NCBI GenBank assembly: GCA_026225945.1
Contig: JAMJFZ010001137.1
Span: forward strand, 124,001-188,000
DNA length: 64,000 nucleotides
Direction: 5' to 3'
Source: Cricetomys ansorgei
Lineage: Eukaryota; Chordata; Mammalia; Rodentia; Nesomyidae
Positions within the stretch are counted from its first letter, which is position 1; each line of letters opens with the position of its first letter. Positions 1 through 11,530 of this stretch are shown piece after piece. Under the pieces are notes generated by a model. The model worked only from the letters and a program-made list of their open reading frames with translations, did not search any database and was not told the DNA's origin. A program made the position numbers and the translations under genes.

Positions 1-625
1 GAAACATTATCTGTGGAACTCAGAAAAGCTTAGATAATTTACCTCTGGGAGGGGACATTCCACCTCTGCACAATCATGAAGTTTTATTCAATGAGCTAAA
101 TTGAATCTTCAGCACAATGGTGTCTTTTTCGTGAGAGCTTCAGTTATCACTTGTATTTCATGGATGGAATGTGGGCAGCAAGATTGGGAGTGCTTGAGAA
201 GCTTCAGTCGCATAAAGATGCATGCCGTTTTTCCTCTTTCCTCCTGGTTTTTGATTATTTTTGTTTTAGAAAATAGAATTTTGCTGCATATTTCAGTGTA
301 TGGTTTGAATGGAAAGTTCTTCAGAGACTCAGGGATTTGAACTCTTGTCCTCCAGCTGGTGACATTGCTTTTAAAGCACAGAGTCCATCTTTGTTGCAAC
401 TCTGAGAGGGAGAGGGTGAGATCTTATTGGAGACTTCCCCAAGATTTCTGTCTCCTGATCCTTCAGGTGGAACATGCTGATCCCCCTCTGGAACCACAGA
501 ATGAAAATTGGCCTGCCATGTTTCCTAGAAACCAAGAGCCATAATAAATCTATCATATTCAAGTTGCAATTGAGGGGTCTTGTGATCCATCAACAAGGAG
601 ACAACTAACATTCCCCGGCTGTCTC

Positions 626-700
626 ATCCTCATGATCTGCCTGTCTCAGGGTCTTCTAACCGGGATTACATGTGTTTACAGCCTCAGCTCTTGCAGCTCT
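626..700 (-). mobile_element. Antisense B1/B4-type SINE fragment in U1
   Basis: The stretch reading cctgtctcagggtcttct followed by gggattacatgtg matches, in antisense, the 'cctgtctctgcctcc...gctgggattacaggtgtg' part of the rodent B1/B4 right half. It is clearer in diverged units such as U11 (about 43536-43600) and U12 (about 46265-46330), where the text is closer to the SINE consensus. It sits at the same phase in every unit, so it was inserted before amplification. It is short and diverged. Confidence 0.4.
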
Positions 701-704
701 GCCA

Positions 705-838
705 CAAGCCTCTTCTATCCCCTCTCACCTCTCGTGTTCCCTCTCTTGCCTATCCTCTCTCCTCGCCCAGCTTCAGCTCTGCTGATCCATCCTCTACTCC
801 TCCTTTCCCTTCTTCTTCTTCCTTTTCCTTACCCTCGG
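705..838 (+). repeat. Pyrimidine-rich tract in U1
   Basis: About 130 bases dominated by C and T with TCCTC, CTTCTT and CCTCT runs. It begins beside the antisense SINE fragment and may derive from the A-rich or GA-rich tail of that element read in antisense. It is present in every unit that keeps this phase (for example 4552-4685, 8394-8527, 12236-12368, 30178-30305, 46325-46490). It accounts for the recurring Ser/Leu/Pro-rich frames there, which are not genes. Confidence 0.7.
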
Positions 839-903
839 ATAAGTTATATGTTTTCATCTCTTTGAAGTAGGATCTGAGAGATTTTCCATCCAAAGCCTTG
901 AGA

Positions 904-996
904 GGGCTGGGAGTTTGGCTTACAGGTAGGGTCCTTGTCCAACAAGTACAGGATCTTGGTTTCAGTCCCCACTACTCTGGTGAAAGGAAAAGTTCA
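904..996 (+). mobile_element. ID-like (tRNA-derived) SINE, sense, in U1
   Basis: The text gggctgggagtttggctta, then aggtagggtccttgtcc, then a cagtccccactac end, follows the ID-element body: an A-box-like start, 'gtagagtgcttgcc' and the 'ggttcggtccccagc' B-box region. It ends in a short purine-rich tail (aaaggaaaag). Diverged units keep a better match, for example gtagggtgcttgtcc near 34218 and 38060. It lies at the same phase in all units, so its insertion predates the array. Confidence 0.65.
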
Positions 997-1419
997 AAAG
1001 CATGACTTTGGACGTGGAACAACAGATCTCTTGTCAAGTCTGCAGTCAACAGTTAGTTAGCTTTGCGAAAGGCCCTGAGCCAGAACCACTACCATGGTGC
1101 CTCATGTGTGCCTAACACACAGATAAATAATCCATGTTTGTTGTTCCAAGCTGCCCTTTTAGGGACATTATCAGTCTTCAGCAGAGAAGTGAGAAGACTA
1201 ATCTCCTTCTGGGAGGACAGGACAGAAGAAGAAAGTAGCTACAGACAAATCAGAAGACCTCATGCAGTCTCACACTGAAATGTCTAAGGCAAGGCCATCT
1301 TGCTCTTTCTCCATTTCATTTTTACGTACATGTTCTGAGATCTCAATGCCCCTCACACAAGTGGTCTTGTCTTCCTTCGCATCATATATGAGATTTTCAT
1401 GGTTTTGACCAAGAAAACG

Positions 1420-1438
1420 AATTAATTAATTAATTAAT
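1420..1438. repeat. (AATT)n short run in U1
   Basis: A perfect 4-base run, self-complementary and so cruciform-capable. It recurs at the same phase near 5266, 9107, 12942, 34712 and 63467 and is interrupted or shortened in U7, U9 and U15 (near 30890, 38543, 59643). It is a useful length-variable marker between units. No function is visible. Confidence 0.85.
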
Positions 1439-1842
1439 CTTGTAAAGGAAACTTAAAAGCAGAGCAAGCTAGGAGTCATATTTAATGTGATATTGGGCAG
1501 GAATTTCTGTACTTTCATTCTCACCTGCATTCTGAGTTGATTTCCATAGGTGGGTTTTCTACTATGCATGCATCCTAGGCCAAATGACAGTTTCTGCTGA
1601 GACCAGACAAAGCCTGAAGCAGAGCAGCAAGTTTCTCCAAAACACAGCTGTGGGCTCTGATGACCCATTCAGAGCCTGACTTTGAGGAGACATTGAACCC
1701 CACAGCTGTAGAGAGATACAACTTTCACATTAGGGAACTGGAGGATTTATTATCCAAATGTTAGACTTCTTTAGAAATCTAGGTAGAGAAGCATGAGCTT
1801 CTGACATTCCCTACTCTTCTGGTGGAGTCTTCTCTGTCTCAC

Positions 1843-1935
1843 AGAACTGGAAACCCAAACCTTTGCACATACCAGACAAGATAGAGTCATACCACTAAGC
1901 TCCATCCTCATCCCCCTTTCTCTTCCTCTTTGAAG
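1843..1935 (-). mobile_element. Antisense ID-like SINE in U1
   Basis: Reads ctttgcacataccagacaag, then accactaagctccatcctca, then a pyrimidine tail. This is the reverse complement of an ID element body ('...gagctacatccccagccc...' read in antisense). The match is closer in U6 (27791-27882) and U14 (about 56570-56645). The tail orientation confirms the minus strand. Confidence 0.65.
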
Positions 1936-1965
1936 ATTCGTTGATGTTTGTAATCACACAGTTTG

Positions 1966-2245
1966 AATGTGTGTGTGTGTATCAATGTATTCATCCATCA
2001 GGAGGTCAGGGGTCAACCTCAGCTGTCAATCATTTGGAGGTGCCATTGATCTTGGTTTTCATACAAGGACTCTTCTAAGAACTGTAACTCAGTGTATGTT
2101 CTAGGTTTGCTGGCCTCAGAATCCCAGGAATCTCCCTGTCTCCACTACTTCAGAGCATAGGTTCATTGTACCATATTTGGGTTCTCACTTCAGCATGGGT
2201 TTGAATTGGCATAAGCTGGTGTGTGCAAAGGACTCGCCCCAGAGC
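1966..2245 (-). mobile_element. Antisense B4-like SINE with GT tail in U1
   Basis: Begins with a GT run (about 1968-1980; the reverse complement is the CA-rich 3' end usual for B4). Then come 'ggaggtcaggggtcaacctc', a 'gtttgctggcctcagaatcccaggaatctccctgtctcc' B1-like portion in antisense, and an ID-like portion (acatttgggttttcacttcagcatggg in the related units). The order of antisense B1 part then antisense ID part is what a minus-strand B4 predicts. It is present at the same phase in all complete units. Confidence 0.6.
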
Positions 2246-3846
2246 CTGTGTGGCCATTGGAACCAGATTTCAAATGTTCTCCTCTGTTTCTCCATTTTCT
2301 GTAGTGGCCCAGATACAGATAAACATGCAGGCATTTGGTCCAAAATGTTGTATCTGAGGCTCAGCCTCTCTAGTCTTCACAAATAAAGAGCAGTAGGCTC
2401 TAAAGGCTGATCTACAATGCTGTGTGCAATGAAATAACCGGATCCATGGCTCAGCTCCATGAGTGGAAGCCATTTCAGTAGATTTCATCATTGTGTCATC
2501 CAAATGGAAACTTTCCCCTGAGCCTGTGAGGCACCAAAGGGCAAAAGAAATTCAAATTGAATCCTGCTATCACATCTTTAGGACCTTCCATCTCCATTTT
2601 TTGACTTTCTCTTTTCTCTTTTGTTCCCTGTCTGTTTGAAAGTTTACTGTCCAGATTTACTAGAGTGTTGAGCTACAATTTAGTCAAAATTGTGACTCAT
2701 ATCTGAAAAAGGCACATAAAATTACACAGTGAAATCTCATCAATATGAAACTTAAGTGATCTACTTGATGATAACCTGCCTTTAAACGTTAAGCTAGAGG
2801 GTCCCATGTCTTTAATGTACTGAACCTTCAACTGGGGTCCCTGGACAGAATTTTAGAATGAAGGCAAAGAACTTTTCTTTGCCCTTCATCATTAGATTAA
2901 AAGACTCAGAATGCAGAAGCAAATGAAGCCTTTACGGAAGTAGTGTTTTAAAGAAGTGTGCATTCAGTGTTTTACACTCAGTGCTTCTCATTCATCCTGC
3001 AGTTAGTTTCGCTGTCCTAAGACTTTTTTTATGTTGTCTATACACACTGTTTGAACATCCTCAGATAACCATGAATGGGTTGCCCTTGATCTGGACCACA
3101 TGTCATTCTTCAGTGACAGTATATTTGGAGAAATGAGCTGCAGAAGAGAAAGTGCACAGAATACAGAGAAGATAAAAGAGTGTGGAATCTGAGGTTCATT
3201 CAGAAGATGAGATTGTATTGGGTAAGATCAATAAGAGGTTCATCATATACACAGTTTTTCGGGGAGACACCAGACAGAGTCATCAAAAACCATCATGCAT
3301 TGAGACGAAGAGAGCATGAAGGGCATGATAGAATATCAAACAAGGGGAACACGTGGCATCTCAAGAGCCTTGTAGAGAGAGAACACAGCAGCTTTGGGAA
3401 TGATAGCCATATTCCCTCAGAGTGAGTGAGGTTGGTTATGAGGATATGAATCTGCGGATTCCACAATGCCGTGCTCCCCTTAGAGCACTGTCAGCTCTTC
3501 CAAGCACATTTCAGGTTTTGAGAAGGAGCTGTGTCCATTCTCCATACATCACACCAATCGAGAAAAGCTTCAGCTGATCATTCCAGCCATTGCCAGAATT
3601 GGGCTACTGACTTTGAAGTAGTCACAGACACAGGACAATCACATATCCAGAGTGCTTTGCTGTCAGTTGTGTATATATAAGTTCACAGCAAAGCTGGGAG
3701 ATATCTGATGTCCATTTCATATGATATCTGATGACATAGAGAGCCTCTGTGTAGTTGACCTATAATGATCTATCATGTTCATTATTCTAAATAGTTTTAC
3801 TTTGGCGTCAATGGCTATTATGTTAGGTTCATCTCAGGTGTGTGAT

Positions 3847-6800
3847 GAAACATTATCTGTGGAACTCAGAAAAGCTTAGATAATTTACCTCTGGGAGGGG
3901 ACATTCCACCTCTGCACAATCATGAAGTTTTATTCAATGAGCTAAATTGAATCTTCAGCACAATGGTGTCTTTTTCGTGAGAGCTTCAGTTATCACTTGT
4001 ATTTCATGGATGGAATGTGGGCAGCAAGATTGGGAGTGCTTGAGAAGCTTCAGTCGCATAAAGATGCATGCCGTTTTTCCTCTTTCCTCCTGGTTTTTGA
4101 TTATTTTTGTTTTAGAAAATAGAATTTTGCTACATATTTCAGTGTATGGTTTGAATGGAAAGTTCTTCAGAGACTCAGGGATTTGAACTCTTGTCCTCCA
4201 GCTGGTGACATTGCTTTTAAAGCACAGAGTCCATCTTTGTTGCAACTCTGAGAGGGAGAGGGTGAGATCTTATTGGAGACTTCCCCAAGATTTCTGTCTC
4301 CTGATCCTTCAGGTGGAACATGCTGATCCCCCTCTGGAACCACAGAATGAAAATTGGCCTGCCATGTTTCCTAGAAACCAAGAGCCATAATAAATCTATC
4401 ATATTCAAGTTGCAATTGAGGGGTCTTGTGATCCATCAACAAGGAGACAACTAACATTCCCCGGCTGTCTCATCCTCATGATCTGCCTGTCTCAGGGTCT
4501 TCTAACCGGGATTACATGTGTTTACAGCCTCAGCTCTTGCAGCTCTGCCACAAGCCTCTTCTATCCCCTCTCACCTCTCGTGTTCCCTCTCTTGCCTATC
4601 CTCTCTCCTCGCCCAGCTTCAGCTCTGCTGATCCATCCTCTACTCCTCCTTTCCCTTCTTCTTCTTCCTTTTCCTTACCCTCGGATAAGTTATATGTTTT
4701 CATCTCTTTGAAGTAGGATCTGAGAGATTTTCCATCCAAAGCCTTGAGAGGGCTGGGAGTTTGGCTTACAGGTAGGGTCCTTGTCCAACAAGTACAGGAT
4801 CTTGGTTTCAGTCCCCACTACTCTGGTGAAAGGAAAAGTTCAAAAGCATGACTTTGGACGTGGAACAACAGATCTCTTGTCAAGTCTGCAGTCAACAGTT
4901 AGTTAGCTTTGCGAAAGGCCCTGAGCCAGAACCACTACCATGGTGCCTCATGTGTGCCTAACACAGATAAATAATCCATGTTTGTTGTTCCAAGCTGCCC
5001 TTTTAGGGACATTATTAGTCTTCAGCAGAGAAGTGAGAAGACTAATCTCCTTCTGGGAGGACAGGACAGAAGAAGAAAGTAGCTACAGACAAATCAGAAG
5101 ACCTCATGCAGTCTCACACTGAAATGTCTAAGGCAAGGCCATCTTGCTCTTTCTCCATTTCATTTTTACGTACATGTTCTGAGATCTCAGTGCCCCTCAC
5201 ACAAGTGGTCTTGTCTTCCTTCGCATCATATATGAGATTTTCATGGTTTTGACCAAGAAAACGAATTAATTAATTAATTAATCTTGTAAAGGAAACTTAA
5301 AAGCAGAGCAAGCTAGGAGTCATATTTAATGTGATATTGGGCAGGAATTTCTGTACTTTCATTCTCACCTGCATTCTGAGTTGATTTCCATAGGTGGGTT
5401 TCTACTATGCATGCATCCTAGGCCAAATGACAGTTTCTGCTGAGACCAGACAAAGCCTGAAGCAGAGCAGCAAGTTTCTCCAAAACACAGCTGTGGGCTC
5501 TGATGACCCATTCAGAGCCTGACTTTGAGGAGACATTGAACCCCACAGCTGTAGAGAGATACAACTTTCACATTAGGGAACTGGAGGATTTATTATCCAA
5601 ATGTTAGACTTCTTTAGAAATCTAGGTAGAGAAGCATGAGCTTCTGACATTCCCTACTCTTCTGGTGGAGTCTTCTCTGTCTCACAGAACTGGAAACCCA
5701 AACCTTTGCACATACCAGACAAGATAGAGTCATACCACTAAGCTCCATCCTCATCCCCCTTTCTCTTCCTCTTTGAAGATTCGTTGATGTTTGTAATCAC
5801 ACAGTTTGAATGTGTGTGTGTGTATCAATGTATTCATCCATCAGGAGGTCAGGGGTCAACCTCAGCTGTCAATCATTTGGAGGTGCCATTGATCTTGGTT
5901 TTCATACAAGGACTCTTCTAAGAACTGTAACTCAGTGTATGTTCTAGGTTTGCTGGCCTCAGAATCCCAGGAATCTCCCTGTCTCCACTACTTCAGAGCA
6001 TAGGTTCATTGTACCACATTTGGGTTTTCACTTCAGCATGGGTTTGAATTGGCATAAGCTGGTGTGTGCAAAGGACTCGCCCCAGAGCCTATGTGGCCAT
6101 TGGAACCAGATTTCAAATGTTCTCCTCTGTTTCTCCATTTTCTGTAGTGGCCCAGATACAGATAAACATGCAGGCATTTGGTCCAAAATGTTGTATCTGA
6201 GGCTCAGCTTCTCTAGTCTTCACAAATAAGGAGCAGTAGGCTCTAAAGGCTGATCTACAATGCTGTGTGCAATGAAATAACCGGATCCATGGCTCAGCTC
6301 CATGAGTGGAAGCCATTTCAGTAGATTTCATCATTGTGTCATCCAAATGGAAACTTTCCCCTGAGCCTGTGAGGCACCAAAGGGCAAAAGAAATTCAAAT
6401 TGAATCCTGCTATCACATCTTTAGGACCTTCCATCTCCATTTTTTGACTTTCTCTTTTCTCTTTTGTTCCCTGTCTGTTTGAAAGTTTACTGTCCAGATT
6501 TACTAGAGTGTTGAGCTACAATTTAGTCAAAATTGTGACTCATATCTGAAAAAGGCACATAAAATTACACAGTGAAATCTCATCAATATGAAACTTAAGT
6601 GATCTACTTGATGATAACCTGCCTTTAAACGTTAAGCTAGAGGGTCCCATGTCTTTAATGTACTGAACCTTCAACTGGGGTCCCTGGACAGAATTTTAGA
6701 ATGAAGGCAAAGAACTTTTCTTTGCCCTTCATCATTAGATTAAAAGACTCAGAATGCAGAAGCAAATGAAGCCTTTACGGAAGTAGTGTTTTAAAGAAGT

Positions 6801-7688
6801 GTGCATTCAGTGTTTTACACTCAGTGCTTCTCATTCATCCTGCAGTTAGTCTCGCTGTCCTAAGACTTTTTTTATGTTGTCTATACACACTGTTTGAACA
6901 TCCTCAGATAACCATGAATGGGTTGCCCTTGATCTGGACCACATGTCATTCTTCAGTGACAGTATATTTGGAGAAATGAGCTGCAGAAGAGAAAGTGCAC
7001 AGAATACAGAGAAGATAAAAGAGTGTGGAATCTGAGGTTCATTCAGAAGTTGAGATTGTATTGGGTAAGCTCAATAAGAGGTTCATCATATACACAGTTT
7101 TTCGGGGAGACACCAGACAGAGTCATCAAAAACCATCATGCATTGAGACGAAGAGAGCATGAAGGGCATGATAGAATATCAAACAAGGGGAACACGTGGC
7201 ATCTCAAGAGCCTTGTAGAGAGAGAACACAGCAGCTTTGGGAATGATAGCCATATTCCCTCAGAGTGAGTGAGGTTGGTTATGAGGATATGAATCTGCGG
7301 ATTCCACAATGCCGTGCTCCCCTTAGAGCACTGTCAGCTCTTCCAAGCACATTTCAGGTTTTGAGAAGGAGCTGTGTCCATTCTCCATACATCACACCAA
7401 CGAGAAAAGCTTCAGCTGATCATTCCAGCCATTGCCAGAATTGGGCTACTGACTTTGAAGTAGTCACAGACACAGGACAATCACATATCCAGAGTGCTTT
7501 GCTGTCAGTTGTGTATATATAAGTTCACAGCAAAGCTGGGAGATATCTGATGTCCATTTCATATGATATCTGATGACATAGAGAGCCTCTGTGTAGTTGA
7601 CCTATAATGATCTATCATGTTCATTATTCTAAATAGTTTTACTTTGGCGTCAATGGCTATTATGTTAGGTTCATCTCAGGTGTGTGAT
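3847..7688 (+). repeat. Macrosatellite unit U2
   Basis: Second head-to-tail unit, 3842 bases, nearly identical to U1 and U3 by eye. The internal elements keep their phase: sense ID-like SINE about 4750-4840, (AATT)n about 5266-5284, antisense ID-like SINE about 5689-5780, antisense B4-like SINE about 5810-6090. Diagnostic differences from U1 include loss of two bases in the 'ctaacacacag' stretch near 4961 and C instead of T in 'accacattt' near 6016. There is no gene. Confidence 0.95.
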
Positions 7689-10600
7689 GAAACATTATCT
7701 GTGGAACTCAGAAAAGCTTAGATAATTTACCTCTGGGAGGGGACATTCCACCTCTGCACAATCATGAAGTTTTATTCAATGAGCTAAATTGAATCTTCAG
7801 CACAATGGTGTCTTTTTCGTGAGAGCTTCAGTTATCACTTGTATTTCATGGATGGAATGTGGGCAGCAAGATTGGGAGTGCTTGAGAAGCTTCAGTCGCA
7901 TAAAGATGCATGCCGTTTTTCCTCTTTCCTCCTGGTTTTTGATTATTTTTGTTTTAGAAAATAGAATTTTGCTACATATTTCAGTGTATGGTTTGAATGG
8001 AAAGTTCTTCAGAGACTCAGGGATTTGAACTCTTGTCCTCCAGCTGGTGACATTGCTTTTTAAAGCACAGAGTCCATCTTTGTTGCAACTCTGAGAGGGA
8101 GAGGGTGAGATCTTATTGGAGACTTCCCCAAGATTTCTGTCTCCTGATCCTTCAGGTGGAACATGCTGATCCCCCTCTGGAACCACAGAATGAAAATTGG
8201 CCTGCCATGTTTCCTAGAAACCAAGAGCCATAATAAATCTATCATATTCAAGTTGCAATTGAGGGGTCTTGTGATCCATCAACAAGGAGACAACTAACAT
8301 TCCCCGGCTGTCTCATCCTCAAGATCTGCCTGTCTCAGGGTCTTCTAACCGGGATTACATGTGTTTACAGCCTCAGCTCTTGCAGCTCTGCCACAAGCCT
8401 CTTCTATCCCCTCTCACCTCTCGTGTTCCCTCTCTTGCCTATCCTCTCTCCTCGCCCAGCTTCAGCTCTGCTGATCCATCCTCTACTCCTCCTTTCCCTT
8501 CTTCTTCTTCCTTTTCCTTACCCTCGGATAAGTTATATGTTTTCATCTCTTTGAAGTAGGATCTGAGAGATTTTCCATCCAAAGCCTTGAGAGGGCTGGG
8601 AGTTTGGCTTACAGGTAGGGTCCTTGTCCAACAAGTACAGGATCTTGGTTTCAGTCCCCACTACTCTGGTGAAAGGAAAAGTTCAAAAGCATGACTTTGG
8701 ACGTGGAACAACAGATCTCTTGTCAAGTCTGCAGTCAACAGTTAGTTAGCTTTGCGAAAGGCCCTGAGCCAGAACCACTACCATGGTGCCTCATGTGTGC
8801 CTAACACAGATAAATAATCCATGTTTGTTGTTCCAAGCTGCCCTTTTAGGGACATTATTAGTCTTCAGCAGAGAAGTGAGAAGACTAATCTCCTTCTGGG
8901 AGGACAGGACAGAAGAAGAAAGTAGCTACAGACAAATCAGAAGACCTCATGCAGTCTCACACTGAAATGTCTAAGGCAAGGCCATCTTGCTCTTTCTCCA
9001 TTTCATTTTTACGTACATGTTCTGAGATCTCAGTGCCCCTCACACAAGTGGTCTTGTCTTCCTTCGCATCATATATGAGATTTTCATGGTTTTGACCAAG
9101 AAAACGAATTAATTAATTAATTAATCTTGTAAAGGAAACTTAAAAGCAGAGCAAGCTAGGAGTCATATTTAATGTGATATTGGGCAGGAATTTCTGTACT
9201 TTCATTCTCACCTGCATTCTGAGTTGATTTCCATAGGTGGGTTTCTACTATGCATGCATCCTAGGCCAAATGACAGTTTCTGCTGAGACCAGACAAAGCC
9301 TGAAGCAGAGCAGCAAGTTTCTCCAAAACACAGCTGTGGGCTCTGATGACCCATTCAGAGCCTGACTTTGAGGAGACATTGAACCCCACAGCTGTAGAGA
9401 GATACAACTTTCACATTAGGGAACTGGAGGATTTATTATCCAAATGTTAGACTTCTTTAGAAATCTAGGTAGAGAAGCATGAGCTTCTGACATTCCCTAC
9501 TCTTCTGGTGGAGTCTTCTCTGTCTCACAGAACTGGAAACCCAAACCTTTGCACATACCAGACAAGATAGAGTCATACCACTAAGCTCCATCCTCATCCC
9601 CCTTTCTCTTCCTCTTTGAAGATTCGTTGATGTTTGTAATCACACAGTTTGAATGTGTGTGTGTGTATCAATGTATTCATCCATCAGGAGGTCAGGGGTC
9701 AACCTCAGCTGTCAATCATTTGGAGGTGCCATTGATCTTGGTTTTCATACAAGGACTCTTCTAAGAACTGTAACTCAGTGTATGTTCTAGGTTTGCTGGC
9801 CTCAGAATCCCAGGAATCTCCCTGTCTCCACTACTTCAGAGCATAGGTTCATTGTACCACATTTGGGTTTTCACTTCAGCATGGGTTTGAATTGGCATAA
9901 GCTGGTGTGTGCAAAGGACTCGCCCCAGAGCCTATGTGGCCATTGGAACCAGATTTCAAAGGTTCTCCTCTGTTTCTCCATTTTCTGTAGTGGCCCAGAT
10001 ACAGATAAACATGCAGGCATTTGGTCCAAAATGTTGTATCTGAGGCTCAGCTTCTCTAGTCTTCACAAATAAGGAGCAGTAGGCTCTAAAGGCTGATCTA
10101 CAATGCTGTGTGCAATGAAATAACCGGATCCATGGCTCAGCTCCATGAGTGGAAGCCATTTCAGTAGATTTCATCATTGTGTCATCCAAATGGAAACTTT
10201 CCCCTGAGCCTGTGAGGCACCAAAGGGCAAAAGAAATTCAAATTGAATCCTGCTATCACATCCTTAGGACCTTCCATCTCCATTTTTTGACTTTCTCTTT
10301 TCTCTTTTGTTCCCTGTCTGTTTGAAAGTTTACTGTCCAGATTTACTAGAGTGTTGAGCTACAATTTAGTCAAAATTGTGACTCATATCTGAAAAAGGCA
10401 CATAAAATTACACAGTGAAATCTCATCAATATGAAACTTAAGTGATCTACTTGATGATAACCTGCCTTTAAATGTTAAGCTAGAGGGTCCCATGTCTTTA
10501 ATGTACTGAACCTTCAACTGGGGTCCCTGGACAGAATTTTAGAATGAAGGCAAAGAACTTTTCTTTGCCCTTCATCATTAGATTAAAAGACTCAGAATGC

Positions 10601-11530
10601 AGAAGCAAATGAAGCCTTTACGGAAGTAGTGTTTTAAAGAAGTGTGCATTCAGTGTTTTACACTCAGTGCTTCTCATTCATCCTGCAGTTAGTCTCACTG
10701 TCCTAAGACTTTTTTATGTTGTCTATACACACTGTTTGAACATCCTCAGATAACCATGAATGGGTTGCCCTTGATCTGGACCACATGTCATTCTTCAGTG
10801 ACAGTATATTTGGAGAAATGAGCTGCAGAAGAGAAAGTGCACAGAATACAGAGAAGATAAAAGAGTGTGGAATCTGAGGTTCATTCAGAAGTTGAGATTG
10901 TATTGGGTAAGCTCAATAAGAGGCTCATCATATACACAGTTTTTCGGGGAGACACCAGACAGAGTCATCAAAAACCATCATGCATTGAGACGAAGAGAGC
11001 ATGAAGGGCATGATAGAATATCAAACAAGGGGAACACGTGGCATCTCAAGAGCCTTGTAGAGAGAGAACACAGCAGCTTTGGGAATGATAGCCATATTCC
11101 CTCAGAGTGAGTGAGGTTGGTTATGAGGATATGAATCTGCGGATTCCACAATGCCGTGCTCCCCTTAGAGCACTGTCAGCTCTTCCAAGCACATTTCAGG
11201 TTTTGAGAAGGAGCTGTGTCCATTCTCCATACATCACACCAACGAGAAAAGCTTCAGCTGATCATTCCAGCCATTGCCAGAATTGGGCTACTGACTTTGA
11301 AGTAGTCACAGACACAGGACAATCACATATCCAGAGTGCTTTGCTGTCAGTTGTGTATATATAAGTTCACAGCAAAGCTGGGAGATATCTGATGTCCATT
11401 TCATATGATATCTGATGACATAGAGAGCCTCTGTGTAGTTGACCTATAATGATCTATCATGTGTATTAGTCTAAATAGTTTTACTTTGGCGTCAATGGCT
11501 ATTATGTTAGGTTCATCTCAGGTGTGTGAT
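7689..11530 (+). repeat. Macrosatellite unit U3
   Basis: Third head-to-tail unit, 3842 bases, with roughly ten visible differences from U2. One is an extra T in the run near 8056, which fuses two short antisense frames into a 129-codon frame. Others are an A for T near 8322, G for T near 9961 and T for C near 10473. The last 70 bases (near 11461-11470) already carry changes shared with U9 rather than U2. There is no gene. Confidence 0.95.

Larger units (their letters stand above)
1..3846 (+). repeat. Macrosatellite unit U1 (short form, homogenised subfamily)
   Basis: First of four head-to-tail units of about 3.84 kb. The same anchor that opens the window recurs at 3847, 7689 and 11531. By eye U1 differs from U2 at roughly 15 sites in 3.84 kb, mostly single substitutions plus 1-2 base indels (for example an extra CA near 1113 and an extra T near 1556). 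Inside, in order, are an unclassified stretch with an AATAAA near 543, an antisense B1/B4 fragment, a pyrimidine tract, a sense ID-like SINE, an (AATT)n run, an antisense ID-like SINE, a short GT run and an antisense B4-like SINE. The part from about 2270 to 3846 has no recognised element. No open frame exceeds about 100 codons and none resembles a known family. The left end lies at the window edge, so the array probably continues upstream. Confidence 0.93.

Noticed and set aside
238..560. MaLR/LTR-like appearance of the early part of each unit (AATAAA near 543, 'gaaccacagaatg...gccataataaatc')
   Set aside because: The wording loosely recalls rodent LTR 3' ends, but I could not align it to a specific family with confidence. 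A repeat-database search would decide.
3670..3685. TATATAAG box near the end of each homogenised unit
   Set aside because: It lies in an AT-rich stretch, is lost or altered in diverged units (for example 'ggatattaag' in U7), and has no associated features. Not enough to call a unit promoter.
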